This document shows positions 33,388 to 42,916 of a stretch of 64,000 nucleotides of DNA, one piece after another. Origin of the DNA: Planctomycetota bacterium (GTDB taxonomy: Bacteria > Planctomycetota > UBA8742 > UBA2392); the NCBI GenBank assembly GCA_016722065.1, contig JADKGX010000001.1:1178001-1242000 (forward strand), written 5' to 3'. A program made the position numbers and the translations under genes. Within the stretch, counting starts at the first letter, position 1. Each line of letters opens with the position of its first letter. The notes under the pieces are model-generated. The model was not told the DNA's origin, searched no databases, and saw only the letters and a program-made list of their open reading frames with translations.

Positions 33388-36204
33388 TTAGGCGCGGCGC
33401 CTGCGCAGCATGGGCAGCGCAAACACACCCAGCAGCCACAGGGCGTTCAAACCCGCGCCGGCAGCGCAACCACCGCCGCCACCGCCGCTGCCGCCGCCGC
33501 TGCCCGCACCGCCACCGGGCACTGTAGTGATAACCAGCGTGTAGGCCTGGGTACCGATTACGCCTACGCCGTCTGTAGCGCGTACCGTGAAGCTGGCGTT
33601 GCCGGTTGCGGTGGGCGTGCCGCTGATCAGGCCCGCGCTTGAAAGCGAAAGCCCCGCCGGCAGGGCACCGGAATCCAGGGCCCAGCTATAGCTGCCGTTG
33701 CCGCCAGCTGCGGCCAACGCCTGGCTGTAGGCCACGGTGCGATAGCCCTGGGGCAACGGGCTTGGCGTAGTAATGATTACGCTGCTGGTGCTGGTGCCCA
33801 CGCCCGAAAGGCTGATCGTAAAGGGCGAGGCAAAGCTGCCATCGTTGTGGGTAAAGCTGAGGCTGGCCCCCTTGATGCCAATCAGCACCGGGTCAAAAGC
33901 CAGGCGGAACTCCGTGCTGTTGCCGGGGTTGATCGTCAGGCTCAAGCCGGTTGTATCCAGCACAAAATCGCCGCTGTCAGCGCCACTCAGGGTCGGCGCC
34001 GTAATCACCACCGGTGCTGTGCCGTTGCTGGCCAGGGTGATCGTGACCTGGGCGGTCGGGCCCATGGCCGCATCCTGGTTGCCAAAGTTGATTGCTGCCC
34101 CGCTGACACCGGTAATCGAAAGCATTGGCACGCCGGGGTACCACTCGTCGGCGCCGGCATCGGGCGCACTGCCCTGGGGGCGGGCATCGCCGTCAATGTC
34201 GGTGGCCACCGTTGCCATGCCGACCAGGTTTACACAGGGCGAGCCCGTCTGCAGGTGCAGGTCAAAGGGCGCGCTGGTGGAAACCAGCATCGGGTTGGCG
34301 TTGGTGCCCTGGGCGTCGCGCCCCACGGCCTGCCAACTGGCAAAGGTAGAATAGCTGCTGCTCAGGCCCTGATAAAACACCGCGCCGGTTCCGGTGTACC
34401 AGCAGTTGTAGTTGCACAGGGCGGGTTCATCGCCGTTGTTGTGAATGTAAATCGTGCCATAACCCGGGGTAAGCTGCGCAAACACGTTGCCATAGCATTC
34501 GTTGATCCAGCCATAGGTGCTGGCAAAGCAGCAGGCGGGCTTGCCTGTTCCGGCCTGGGCGTTGGTCAGCAGCACGGTGTTGTTGCGCACGGTGGTGTTG
34601 CTGCCGTTGCTGCGCCAGAAGGTGATGACGCCATTGATGACGTTGGCGGTGCCGGTGCTGAAGCCGTACATCACGTAGGTCTGGCCCAGCGAGCAATCGT
34701 ACAGAAAGTTGTTCTCAATCAGCATGTTGGTGCCGCTGTCCAGCACCGCAATGCCCGCGCCCTTGCTGTAGGTGTGGATTGTGCAGTTGCGCACCACCAG
34801 CCCGTCGTTGTTCATGCCGTAGGTGCTGTTGGCAAAGGTCGCAATGCCGAAGTCGGTGCCGTTGCGAAGTTCCAGGCCGTCGATCGTGACCCAGGGGCAG
34901 CCAATCGAAATCGTGGCAAAATAGCTGCCCTGCCACAGGTAGCGAAACTCGCTGCCGCTGCCTTCCACAACCGGGTGCTCGCCCGTTGCGGCCTTGAGCG
35001 TAACCATGGCCGCGCCACCAGAACCCACGCCAGCATAGACATACACCGGGGCGTTGGGCACGGCGCTGATGCCGTTGGACATGCCCAGCCCGTAGCTGGC
35101 ATTGCTTTGATAAGGCCCCGCACCTTCCTTGACCGTCAGCGTGACAGCGGCGTTCAGGCCGCAGAACTCGATTTCATCAAAGGCCTGGCCGATGTCTGCA
35201 AAATCCGCGCCGCCGCTGTTGTTGATGACGTAAGACCCGGCCATGCCGCAGCCGCCACTGAAGTGAATGATGTAAGGCGACTCGCTGCCGGTGCTGTCGT
35301 TGCTGGTGATGCTGAGGTCAAAGCTGAAGCGCCGTGCCGAGGGCGTAACCGGAATTCCCAGCGTATAGCCGCCACCGCCAGCCACATTGAAGGGCGAGCT
35401 AAAGCTGTAGGTGCTGGTGCAGGCCACCGGGTTGGTCAGGCTGATCGCGCTGACATTGAGCGGGTTGGTTGAGGCGCGGTTGTAGATCTTCCAGTTGATG
35501 CTGTTGGATGCACCCTGGTTGAACTTGCCGCGTTCGTCACTGGAGCCACTAAGCTTGACGTGCGCCGTGCCATAGGTGGGTGCGCTTTCGACCTCGATTT
35601 CAGGGTCGCCTTCATAGAAGAACTCGAAGTCGCTGCACTCGCCACCGTTTGCATCGCTGGTGGGGCTGCCGCCTGCGCCGTAGCCCATGCCGGCAAAACC
35701 GCTGCTGTAGCCGCCGTTCCAGATGCGCGCGCGAAGAATCACGCTGTTGCCACTGGCGCCTGCGGGCACGGCAAAGGTGTAGGTGTTGACGCCAATGTTC
35801 TGGGCGTAGCCGCCGGTGCCGGCGCCCTCATAGATGATGCGTTCGCCGGTGTCGTCCCAGTCGCCGTCGTTATTGAAATCCGCCCACACGCCAAACACGT
35901 CGTAGTTGCTGATGTGCGTGTACAGCCACACCTTCAAGGTGGCGGTTTTGCCCTTTTGCAGGCCAGTGATTTCGATGCCGTCTTCGAAGCCATCGGCGCC
36001 AATGCCGCCCGGCACAGGGTTGGTCGTGCCGCTGTCGTCGGTCAGGCCCCAGCCGATGCAAAGCTGGCTGAAGGACTGCTGGCTGGTGATCTGCGTGTGC
36101 TTGCAGGTGGGGTAGGGCGCGGGCGCGTCGCCGTAATCAATGATCTGGGCCATCAGCGGCGCGGCCAACAGGGGCAGCAGGCACAATGCAAGTCGTGAAA
36201 GCAT
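33388..36204 (-). CDS. GEVED-domain surface protein with beta-helix, anchor domains and Gly/Cys/TM/Arg tail
   Basis: 938 residues from the ATG at 36204. Signal peptide (LALCLLPLLAAPLMAQ), then a GEVED domain (DYGDAPAPYPT, WADFNNDGDWDDTGE), a parallel beta-helix region (about residues 340-660), a choice-of-anchor D-like domain (INFGNQDAAMGPTAQVTI), a putative Ig (He_PIG) domain and finally a Gly-rich run, GCAAG, a hydrophobic stretch and RRRR. The tail matches those at 1, 54090 and 57428. Exported and likely sorted at the C-terminus; adhesion or scaffold role inferred. Confidence 0.85.
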   Translation of the reverse strand: MLSRLALCLLPLLAAPLMAQIIDYGDAPAPYPTCKHTQITSQQSFSQLCIGWGLTDDSGTTNPVPGGIGADGFEDGIEITGLQKGKTATLKVWLYTHISNYDVFGVWADFNNDGDWDDTGERIIYEGAGTGGYAQNIGVNTYTFAVPAGASGNSVILRARIWNGGYSSGFAGMGYGAGGSPTSDANGGECSDFEFFYEGDPEIEVESAPTYGTAHVKLSGSSDERGKFNQGASNSINWKIYNRASTNPLNVSAISLTNPVACTSTYSFSSPFNVAGGGGYTLGIPVTPSARRFSFDLSITSNDSTGSESPYIIHFSGGCGMAGSYVINNSGGADFADIGQAFDEIEFCGLNAAVTLTVKEGAGPYQSNASYGLGMSNGISAVPNAPVYVYAGVGSGGAAMVTLKAATGEHPVVEGSGSEFRYLWQGSYFATISIGCPWVTIDGLELRNGTDFGIATFANSTYGMNNDGLVVRNCTIHTYSKGAGIAVLDSGTNMLIENNFLYDCSLGQTYVMYGFSTGTANVINGVITFWRSNGSNTTVRNNTVLLTNAQAGTGKPACCFASTYGWINECYGNVFAQLTPGYGTIYIHNNGDEPALCNYNCWYTGTGAVFYQGLSSSYSTFASWQAVGRDAQGTNANPMLVSTSAPFDLHLQTGSPCVNLVGMATVATDIDGDARPQGSAPDAGADEWYPGVPMLSITGVSGAAINFGNQDAAMGPTAQVTITLASNGTAPVVITAPTLSGADSGDFVLDTTGLSLTINPGNSTEFRLAFDPVLIGIKGASLSFTHNDGSFASPFTISLSGVGTSTSSVIITTPSPLPQGYRTVAYSQALAAAGGNGSYSWALDSGALPAGLSLSSAGLISGTPTATGNASFTVRATDGVGVIGTQAYTLVITTVPGGGAGSGGGSGGGGGGCAAGAGLNALWLLGVFALPMLRRRRA

Positions 36205-36283
36205 GGGTCCTCTCCTTGTCCTCGAAGTGACGCCATTGTCACCTCCTGCACGAGAACAAGAAGAACAACCCACGATTGTTGGT

Positions 36284-36296
36284 CGATAGACTATCG
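36284..36296 (-). promoter_or_regulatory. Short perfect palindrome upstream of the GEVED surface protein
   Basis: CGATAG, one base, CTATCG: a perfect 6-bp inverted repeat about 80 bp upstream of the start at 36204. It may be an operator. Confidence 0.35.
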
Positions 36297-36364
36297 TTTT
36301 CGTGAATCAGCGCCAATCTTCACGGACGCGGGAAACAGCCCCGTGAGGCCTGGGGACGCGGTGC

Positions 36365-37504
36365 TCAATCCCCGACACGCTTTCCTTCCTTGTATTCCTG
36401 GCGGCTGGTGACGTTGCCGTCGGCGTCGTAGTCCAGAACCGGTCCATCCTGAACGTCTTTGGCGTTACGCCATTCGTCGCGCACGCGGCGGCGCGACGCA
36501 GGGTCATAAAACGTCCACCAGCCATCGCAGCGCTCGCCCTGGCGAAAAGGGATCATGACGCAAAACCATTCGGCCGCGAAATCGAAGTCCGCGACGTCGC
36601 CATCCAGCTTGCCGTCCAGCAATTGGGCCACGCTGACAAGTTGGATGCCCGCCACATCCTTGCCGTCGCGGGACTGCGTGGCGTATTCGTACTTCTCCGA
36701 TGTTGCCGTGCCGTCCTCGGCCTCGTTGCCGATTGCTTCCAGCAGTCCATATTCGCTGAAGTACTTCCAAACGCCCGTGCGCACGCCGTTGCTGTATCTG
36801 CCAACCGCAACCACGTTGCCTTCCTCGTTGCACTCCCACCATATGCCGGTCTTTACGTTGTTGACGTAAGCGCCGACTTCCCGCGTGTTGTGCTGGACAT
36901 CCGGGCCGCGCTGCCATTTCATGTAACAAGGGCCGTGCAATTCGCCTTTGAGGTTCAGGTAGATCCAGCCCACCGTGCCGGGGTCCGACGGGCTGAGCGA
37001 AAGCCAGTGCCCGGAGGTGACTACGTCCGTGCGCAGGGAAAGCAGCGCAAACCCCGTGGCGACCTTTTCATCCTCGCCAAACTCGTCTGCCTGAATCGTG
37101 TACTCACTGTACATGTACACGCCGTCACCCTGGTCAAGGACAAGGGGCGGCGAGTTATGCGTGCCTTTGGACAGCCGGTTCGAAGCCTCCCACTCCTTCA
37201 TCAGGTCAATGTAAAGCCCATATGGATAGCCCGGCCGGGTCACATCTTGGCCGTCCGTGGGGCTTAGAAACTTGCGCTCGGGTGCCGTCCACGGCCGGTC
37301 AGGGGGTGTTTCCCGAGACGCTTGGGCCGCGGGCTTTCTGGCCGGCTTGGGGGCCGGGGCTGGTGTCGGCGGCTCTGAGGGCTCCCTGCTGGGTGTGTCG
37401 ACCGCAGGGCCTGAGTCCGTGGGCGCCGTGGCACAAGCCGCCAGGGCCGCAGTCAACAGGATGAATAGGCAGACCGACACCCGCGCAACGCTGTGCTTTG
37501 CCAT
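36365..37504 (-). CDS. MORN-repeat-like lipoprotein
   Basis: 379 residues from the ATG at 37504. Lipobox LAAC in the signal peptide (VCLFILLTAALAACATAP). A Pro/Ala-rich linker (about 25-60) leads to repeats of the MORN type (GELHGPCYMKW, NVKTGIWWECNEEGNVVAVG, GVRTGVWKYFSEYGLLEAIG). MORN-like repeats in bacteria occur in secreted and toxin-immunity proteins; role here unknown. It is divergent from the moeB-rhodanese gene. Confidence 0.75.
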   Translation of the reverse strand: MAKHSVARVSVCLFILLTAALAACATAPTDSGPAVDTPSREPSEPPTPAPAPKPARKPAAQASRETPPDRPWTAPERKFLSPTDGQDVTRPGYPYGLYIDLMKEWEASNRLSKGTHNSPPLVLDQGDGVYMYSEYTIQADEFGEDEKVATGFALLSLRTDVVTSGHWLSLSPSDPGTVGWIYLNLKGELHGPCYMKWQRGPDVQHNTREVGAYVNNVKTGIWWECNEEGNVVAVGRYSNGVRTGVWKYFSEYGLLEAIGNEAEDGTATSEKYEYATQSRDGKDVAGIQLVSVAQLLDGKLDGDVADFDFAAEWFCVMIPFRQGERCDGWWTFYDPASRRRVRDEWRNAKDVQDGPVLDYDADGNVTSRQEYKEGKRVGD

Positions 37505-37692
37505 GTCCCGGATTCCAAAAAGGATGGCACGTACTCTTTCACACCGGGCCGGCCATGGCAAGGGCGCTTGCGCGGACCACTGCGTTGCCACCGGCTGGTG
37601 TGGCCGAACCGCCCCCTCAACGCCCGTTTGTTCCTTACTACTATAGCGCCTTTACGGGCCAGGCCGGTTCCACAACAAGGGTGCTACTGCTC

Positions 37693-38898
37693 ATGACCAC
37701 AGCCACCGTTTCACTTTCCAACGAGGAACTTCAGCGCTATGCCCGACACCTGATCCTGCCCGAGTTCGGCAAGGCCGGGCAGGAAAAGCTCAAGCAATCC
37801 TCCGTGCTGTGCGTGGGCGCGGGCGGCCTGGGTTCGCCGCTTTCGCTGTACCTGGCGGCAGCCGGCGTGGGGCGTATCGGCATTGTGGATTTTGACGTGG
37901 TCGATAAATCCAACCTGCAACGCCAGATCATTCACGGCACCAGCTGGGTCGGCAAACGCAAGGTCGAAAGCGCCAAGGCGCGCATTAAGGACCTCAACCC
38001 GTTTGTCGAAGTCGAGCTGCACGAAGTCGCCCTCAGCAGCGCAAACGCCCGGCAGATTATTGCCAGGTATGACGTCGTCGCCGACGGCACCGATAACTTC
38101 CCCACCCGCTATCTGGTCAACGACGCTTGCGTACTTGAGGGCAAGCCCAACATCTACGCCAGCATCTTTCGCTTTGACGGCCAGGCCACGGTGTTCGGAC
38201 TCAAAGACGGCCCCTGCTATCGCTGCCTGTACCCCGACCCGCCACCGCCGGGCATGGTGCCAAGCTGCGCCGAAGGCGGCGTGCTGGGCGTGCTGCCGGG
38301 CATCATGGGCTGCATCCAGGCGCTGGAAACGATCAAGGTGCTGACAGGTATCGGCGAGCCCCTCAAGGGCCGCCTGAGTGTCTTTGACGCGCTGGCCATG
38401 AAGTTTCGCGAACTCAAGGTGCGCAAAGACCCGGCCTGCCCGATTTGCGGCGACAAACGCACCATCCATGAACTGATTGACTACCAGCAGTTCTGCGGCA
38501 TTCCCAACGAGGAAGCCCGCAAGGCCGCAGAAGCCGCAGAGGCAGCGCAAGCAGCCAAGACCAGCGCCACCGGCACAGGCGACATCACGCCTGCGCAACT
38601 GGATGCGCGCCTGAAAGCCGGCGACAAGCCCTTTCTGGTGGACGTGCGCAACGCCAACGAGCTGGACATCTGCAAGCTGGATTTCAGCGCCTGGATACCG
38701 CTGCCAGAGTTCGGCCAGCGTTATGAAGAACTGGCCCCGCACAAGGACCAGGAGATCATCATCTATTGCCGTTCAGGCGGGCGCTCGGGCAGCGCCGCGA
38801 ACTTCCTGAAACAGCAAGGCTTCAAGAACGTGCGCAACATGGTTGGCGGCATGCTGCGCTGGGCCGATGAAGTGGATCAGACTGTGCCCAAGTACTAG
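37693..38898 (+). CDS. moeB: MoeB/ThiF-type adenylyltransferase fused to a rhodanese domain
   Basis: 401 residues from ATG 37693. E1-like domain: the nucleotide-binding GAGGLGSPLSLYLAAAGVG, DGTDNFPTRYLVND and the zinc cysteines CYRCLYP plus CPICGD. C-terminal rhodanese domain with the catalytic Cys in IYCRSGGRS. Such proteins activate the C-terminal Gly-Gly of MoaD/ThiS-type sulfur carriers and supply sulfur to molybdopterin, thiamine or thiolated tRNA. A linker of repeated Ala/Glu/Lys (about residues 275-300) joins the domains. A strong terminator follows at 38911-38947. Confidence 0.9.
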   Translation: MTTATVSLSNEELQRYARHLILPEFGKAGQEKLKQSSVLCVGAGGLGSPLSLYLAAAGVGRIGIVDFDVVDKSNLQRQIIHGTSWVGKRKVESAKARIKDLNPFVEVELHEVALSSANARQIIARYDVVADGTDNFPTRYLVNDACVLEGKPNIYASIFRFDGQATVFGLKDGPCYRCLYPDPPPPGMVPSCAEGGVLGVLPGIMGCIQALETIKVLTGIGEPLKGRLSVFDALAMKFRELKVRKDPACPICGDKRTIHELIDYQQFCGIPNEEARKAAEAAEAAQAAKTSATGTGDITPAQLDARLKAGDKPFLVDVRNANELDICKLDFSAWIPLPEFGQRYEELAPHKDQEIIIYCRSGGRSGSAANFLKQQGFKNVRNMVGGMLRWADEVDQTVPKY

Positions 38899-38910
38899 TC
38901 CGCAAGCACC

Positions 38911-38947
38911 GAACCCGGCGCGAATCTGTGCGCCGGGTTCTTCGTTT
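38911..38947 (+). terminator. Intrinsic terminator after moeB
   Basis: Perfect 11-bp stem GAACCCGGCGC / GCGCCGGGTTC with an 8-nt loop, then TTCGTTT. Confidence 0.8.
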
Positions 38948-38964
38948 CTAGTTAACCTTGTGGC

Positions 38965-39231
38965 ATGGGCGCGGTGATTGCATCGATCGTGGTTTTGCTG
39001 TGCGCATGCGCCCCTTGGCTGTTTGTCTATCTGGCGTGGAAGAAAATGCAGCGCCAACGCCGCGAGATCGAAGCCTTGCCCGACGACAACACCGTCATCG
39101 GCGACCCTGACGGCGCGCGCAAGACACACGAATACCTGACCGCCATCACCAGCACCGAAGCCCGCATCGGGCTGCTGCAACGCTCCGAACCCTGGCCCGG
39201 CGACAAGCCATCAGCCAAAGACAAAGCCTGA
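38965..39231 (+). CDS. Small membrane protein
   Basis: 88 residues. One N-terminal membrane segment (VIASIVVLLCACAPWLFVYLAW) with a charged cytoplasmic tail (KKMQRQRREIEALPDD). Size and layout resemble PspB-type and other one-pass modulators, but no homology is certain. It starts 18 bp past a terminator, so it needs its own promoter. Confidence 0.55.
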   Translation: MGAVIASIVVLLCACAPWLFVYLAWKKMQRQRREIEALPDDNTVIGDPDGARKTHEYLTAITSTEARIGLLQRSEPWPGDKPSAKDKA

Positions 39232-39550
39232 CAACAAGCCCCCCAGCCCCAGCCGCAAGGCTGGGGGCGAAGGCAACCCTGACAAACACAGGCTCAACCG
39301 CAACGGCTTTGGTCCACAGATCAACACAGATAAACACAGTTCAACCGCAACGGCTTGAACAACAGATTGACAACCTGTTTCGAACTCCAGCCACGGCCAC
39401 GGTACCCAGCCCCGTCAGGGGCGACACATCAGCCCGGCAACCGGCATCGCGCCGGCGACAAACCGCAATCACGAGTTTTATATGCAACCGCAGATTTTCC
39501 GCGTATCCTGCCCGGCCCGTTGTTCGTCTGTACCCAACACAGGAGCCACC
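39232..39550. repeat. Spacer with dispersed repeats and hairpins
   Basis: CCCCAGCC/GGCTGGGGG hairpin at about 39241-39267 and the dispersed CACAGATCAACACAGATAAAC repeat at 39308-39355. The rest shows no gene; the AGGAGCC before 39551 is the next ribosome-binding site. Confidence 0.7.
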
Positions 39551-39913
39551 ATGCCCAAAATGAAACCCGGTCAGGTATGTCACGTCGAAATTCCGGCGCC
39601 GAACATGAAGAAGACAAAGACCTTCTACAGCAAACTGTTCGGCTGGGATTGCAGCCGCGAAATGGGGCCTACCTATTGCCTGTTCGTTGACCCCAGCGGG
39701 CAGTTTGGCGGCGGGTTCGATGCCGACGCCAAGCCCACAAAAAACGGCGCCGTGCTGTTCATTGAAGTCGATGACATCGACAAATCCCTGGCCGCCATCA
39801 AAAAGGCCGGCGGCAAAGTCGCCAAAGCCAAAACCGAAATCGGCGGGGGCCATGGCCATTTCGCCTATTTCAACGACCCCAACGGCAACCGGCTGGGATT
39901 GCACAGCGCTTGA
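39551..39913 (+). CDS. VOC (glyoxalase-like) superfamily protein
   Basis: 120 residues from ATG 39551 (AGGAG upstream). Two beta-alpha-beta-beta-beta units are recognisable: VCHVEIPAPNMKKTKTFYS, then AVLFIEVDDIDKSLAAIKKA and ending FAYFNDPNGNRLGLH. Members bind a divalent metal and act as glyoxalases, dioxygenases or resistance proteins; the sequence gives no substrate. It stands alone between repeat DNA and a lipoprotein gene. Confidence 0.85.
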   Translation: MPKMKPGQVCHVEIPAPNMKKTKTFYSKLFGWDCSREMGPTYCLFVDPSGQFGGGFDADAKPTKNGAVLFIEVDDIDKSLAAIKKAGGKVAKAKTEIGGGHGHFAYFNDPNGNRLGLHSA

Positions 39914-39972
39914 TCGTTGCACAACGGCGGGAACTTTGCGGCGGCCTGTGCGTCTCAAACGCGGAGGATGCC

Positions 39973-40779
39973 ATGAAGATTGCCCCCGTTTTGCTGGCCA
40001 CACTGTTCGTTGCAGGCTGCGCTTCCGCTGTGGCGGACCAGCCCGCGCCGGTTTTGCCGGTGGATTTTTCAGCCCTGCCGGTTGCCGATGCTTCGCCCCA
40101 GGGTGCTGCCGAAGTGTACGCACGGCTTGCGCAGGCACGCGCGGCGCGCCTGGCAGACCTGGATGCCTACACCCAGGCCGGCCAGTTTCCGACAAACGTC
40201 TGGAAGCCCCAACCCGCGCCCTGCTTTGTGGGCGACAACGGCGTCTACTGCGCGGTGGGCCACCTGATGGTGCAAAGCGGCCACCAGGAACTGGCCGACC
40301 GCATTGCCCAGGCCGATAATTTCATTGTGCTGGCCGACCACCCGCAAAGCCTGGCCGATGACTGGATTGCCAGCAGCGGGCTTACGTTTGAGGAATGCGC
40401 GCTGATTCAGCCATCGTATGAACACATGTACCCGCGCGACCCCGACGACCCGCTTCCCCGCCCACGCGAGCCGCAAGTTGGCCCGCTGCTTACCCAGCAA
40501 CGCCTGCGCGACGTGTTGCGCAAGCTGCGGCAGGACACGCCACAGGCCCTTGGCATTGCCCTGCAGCGCGCCTTCAAGCCGCAAGCCGGACAGGGCCATG
40601 CCATCGCCGACGCGGCGCTGGCGATGCTGGTGGAAAACCCGAACGCCGGGCCGATGCTGGTTCGCCTCTCGACTCCAGGTGCGGCGCCCGGCCCCTGGCG
40701 CGTGCTTGCCCCAGGCCGTTGCTGCCGCGTCAAGGGCCCCGGCCTGGTGGACTGGATGCCCCAGCCTGCCAGCCCCTGA
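39973..40779 (+). CDS. Lipoprotein of unknown function
   Basis: 268 residues from ATG 39973 with GGAGG upstream. Signal peptide with lipobox FVAGC. Mature part: a Pro-rich linker, then a domain with CFVGDNGVYCAVGHLMVQSG (two Cys that may pair) and FEECALIQPSYEH, and a Pro/Arg-rich C-terminal part. The cysteine spacing suggests a disulfide-bonded periplasmic domain. It precedes the ketoacyl synthase pair by 37 bp. Confidence 0.7.
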   Translation: MKIAPVLLATLFVAGCASAVADQPAPVLPVDFSALPVADASPQGAAEVYARLAQARAARLADLDAYTQAGQFPTNVWKPQPAPCFVGDNGVYCAVGHLMVQSGHQELADRIAQADNFIVLADHPQSLADDWIASSGLTFEECALIQPSYEHMYPRDPDDPLPRPREPQVGPLLTQQRLRDVLRKLRQDTPQALGIALQRAFKPQAGQGHAIADAALAMLVENPNAGPMLVRLSTPGAAPGPWRVLAPGRCCRVKGPGLVDWMPQPASP

Positions 40780-40816
40780 CCTGTTGGCCGGGCAGGGCCG
40801 CTTATAAGCTTCGGCC

Positions 40817-41926
40817 ATGCCACGGGGACCCATTGCCATTGCTGCCGGCACCTGCGCGATTGCGCACGGGTTGATGCCCGTTGATGACCTGATGCCACGC
40901 CTGCTGGCCGGCCAATGCCTGCTGCAACCGCGCCCGCACCTTGGGCTGGCTGCACCCGCCTGCACTTTTGCCCCGGCATTTTCCGGTCTTGCCGCCACCA
41001 CGCTGGCCCGCGCCGCCCTTGACCCGCTGATGCCCCTGTATGCCACTTTCACGGGCACCGCTGCACTGTGGCTGGCCAGCACCAAAGGCGAAATGGCGCC
41101 CTGGCTTGCAAACGCACAAGCCCCCCACGGCCTGGCGGCCCTGGTGGCAAACCTGGCCAAAAGCAATCCCGGCCTGCCGCAGACCCGGCGCTTGGTCAGC
41201 AACGCCTGTGTCTCCAGTGCGCAGGCCGTAATCGAGGCCGCGGAATCGGTGCAGGATGGCGAGTTTGCCCGCGCGCTGGTGGTTGGCGCAGACGCCGTGA
41301 CGCCCTTTGTGGCCCAGGGTTTTCATTCCTTGCAGGGGCTTTCGCCCACCGGTGCGCGGCCCTTTGACGCCACGCGCGACGGCCTTTGCCTGGGCGAAGC
41401 CGGGGCGGCCTGTGTGCTGGTGCCCGCCCAGGCCGCGCCGCGCGCGCCGCGCCTGGTTGGCTGGGGCGCCAGCAACGACGCCAACCACATCAGTGGCCCC
41501 TCGCGCGACGGCAGCGGGCTGGCGCTGGCCATGCAGCGGGCATTGGCGGGTATTGACCTGTCAAGTATCCGGGCGATCTGCGGCCACGGCACCGGCACGG
41601 TTTACAACGACGCCATGGAGGCGCGGGCCTTTCACGCGGTGTTCGGGCCGTCGCCCCCGCCGGTGTTCGGCATCAAGGGCAGCATTGGCCACACGCTGGG
41701 CGCGGCGGGGCTGATTGAGGTGATTGTCAGCGCCCAGGTGGCCACTACCGGGCTGGTTCCGCCCACCGTTGGTTTTTCGCGGGGCGAAGCCGAGTTCGCA
41801 CTCGATGTTGTGCACGGCAGCCCGCGTCAACTTTCGCCGGGGCTGGTGCTGACCACCAACAGCGGCTTTGGCGGCATGAACACCGCACTGGTGATTGCCC
41901 CCGGAAAGGCCCCATGGCCCGCCTGA
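40817..41926 (+). CDS. Beta-ketoacyl synthase
   Basis: 369 residues. The KAS catalytic triad is complete: Cys131 in NACVSSAQAV, His257 in CGHGTGT and His292 in GSIGHTLGAAG. The N-terminal half is divergent from FabF and rich in Ala/Leu. It condenses an acyl thioester with malonyl-ACP. It ends 13 bases inside the following chain-length-factor-like gene, so the two are probably one heterodimer, as in aryl polyene or type II polyketide synthesis. No strong ribosome-binding site is seen at this ATG. Confidence 0.85.
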   Translation: MPRGPIAIAAGTCAIAHGLMPVDDLMPRLLAGQCLLQPRPHLGLAAPACTFAPAFSGLAATTLARAALDPLMPLYATFTGTAALWLASTKGEMAPWLANAQAPHGLAALVANLAKSNPGLPQTRRLVSNACVSSAQAVIEAAESVQDGEFARALVVGADAVTPFVAQGFHSLQGLSPTGARPFDATRDGLCLGEAGAACVLVPAQAAPRAPRLVGWGASNDANHISGPSRDGSGLALAMQRALAGIDLSSIRAICGHGTGTVYNDAMEARAFHAVFGPSPPPVFGIKGSIGHTLGAAGLIEVIVSAQVATTGLVPPTVGFSRGEAEFALDVVHGSPRQLSPGLVLTTNSGFGGMNTALVIAPGKAPWPA

Positions 41927-42645
41927 TTGCCCATTGCCGCATCGACGCCGGCGGCCTGTTCAGCGCCGGGCCCGGCGGCACGCATAGCGCCACCTGGCCC
42001 GAACTTGGCGCGGGCGTGCCCGACGCCTTTGGTTTGCCGCCCTTGCGCGCGAGGTACTTCTTTGACCAGCCCTATCCGAAGTTCGGCCGCATGGACCCGC
42101 TGTGCAAGGTTGCCGTTGCAGCCGCGCAGTTGATTCAGCGCGCCGGGGGCTTTGACGGCCTGGACCGCGACCAGGTTGCCCAGTGCGGGGCTACGGCCCT
42201 GGGCTGCCTTGAAGTGGACAGCCAATTCGAGGCCACACGCCGGGCCGGGGCGCCTTCGCCGGCGCTGTTTGTCTACACGCTGCCCAGCATGTTCCAGGGC
42301 GAAATCGCCATCCAGTTCAAGCTGCGCGGCCGCTGTGCGCTGTACTGCTGCGGCGAAACTTCCGGTGTTACCGCCCTGGCCACTGCCGCAAAATGGGTTG
42401 ATCAAGGCCGTGCGCCAGCCGTGCTGGCCATAGCCGCCGAAGCCGCAGGCCCGGCTGCTGCCGCTGCGGGCTACGGCCCGCCCCAGACAGCAGCGATGGC
42501 CTGGCTGCTGGCGGCGACAGGCAAGGGACCGGAGATGGGATCAGCCACGATCAGCGAAACAGCGCAGCAACTGCCCCCGGGCCAACTTCGCAATGGGCTG
42601 ACAAGGCTGGATAGCCTGCACAACAGTAGCGTGCCCCTTGGATAG
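41914..42645 (+). CDS. Ketoacyl-synthase-like chain length factor lacking the active-site Cys
   Basis: 243 residues, the length of the Ketoacyl-synt_2 family. It resembles the N-terminal half of a ketoacyl synthase (TLPSMFQGEIAIQFKLRG, then YCCGETSGVTALATAA). In the alignment the position of the nucleophile is Glu148 (CGETSG instead of ACAAG), although two cysteines lie just before it; chain length factors likewise lack the Cys, with Gln there. It therefore probably shapes chain length with the preceding KAS. No other aryl-polyene gene is adjacent. Confidence 0.7.
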   Translation: MARLIAHCRIDAGGLFSAGPGGTHSATWPELGAGVPDAFGLPPLRARYFFDQPYPKFGRMDPLCKVAVAAAQLIQRAGGFDGLDRDQVAQCGATALGCLEVDSQFEATRRAGAPSPALFVYTLPSMFQGEIAIQFKLRGRCALYCCGETSGVTALATAAKWVDQGRAPAVLAIAAEAAGPAAAAAGYGPPQTAAMAWLLAATGKGPEMGSATISETAQQLPPGQLRNGLTRLDSLHNSSVPLG

Positions 42646-42723
42646 CCCAACGACCAACTATTGATCAGCGAAGGCGGCACCGGGTGGAAGGCAAGCGGCC
42701 TGTAGTTTCAGGCCGGCAGTCCG

Positions 42724-42799
42724 AGCAGGCAGGATATCGCAGCGCCCATGCGCCCGGCTAGAATGAGGCCGCGACATCCGGCACCAGGACGCAGCAGGC
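42724..42799. repeat. Direct repeat A, left copy, bordering the low-GC island
   Basis: About 75 bp matching 45111-45186 with few changes; both copies contain GATATCGCAGCGCCCA and a TAGAAT -10-like motif. The left copy lies upstream of the LRR lipoprotein gene. Confidence 0.8.
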
Positions 42800-42916
42800 A
42801 GAGTGCAAACATACGATGCTTCACACGTGGCTATGAGAAGGGCGTACACAAGTAGCCTGCCCCTTGGCAGTTCTCCCGCGATTCTGACACCGCTAGCGGT
42901 TGGAAAGGACGTCCAC

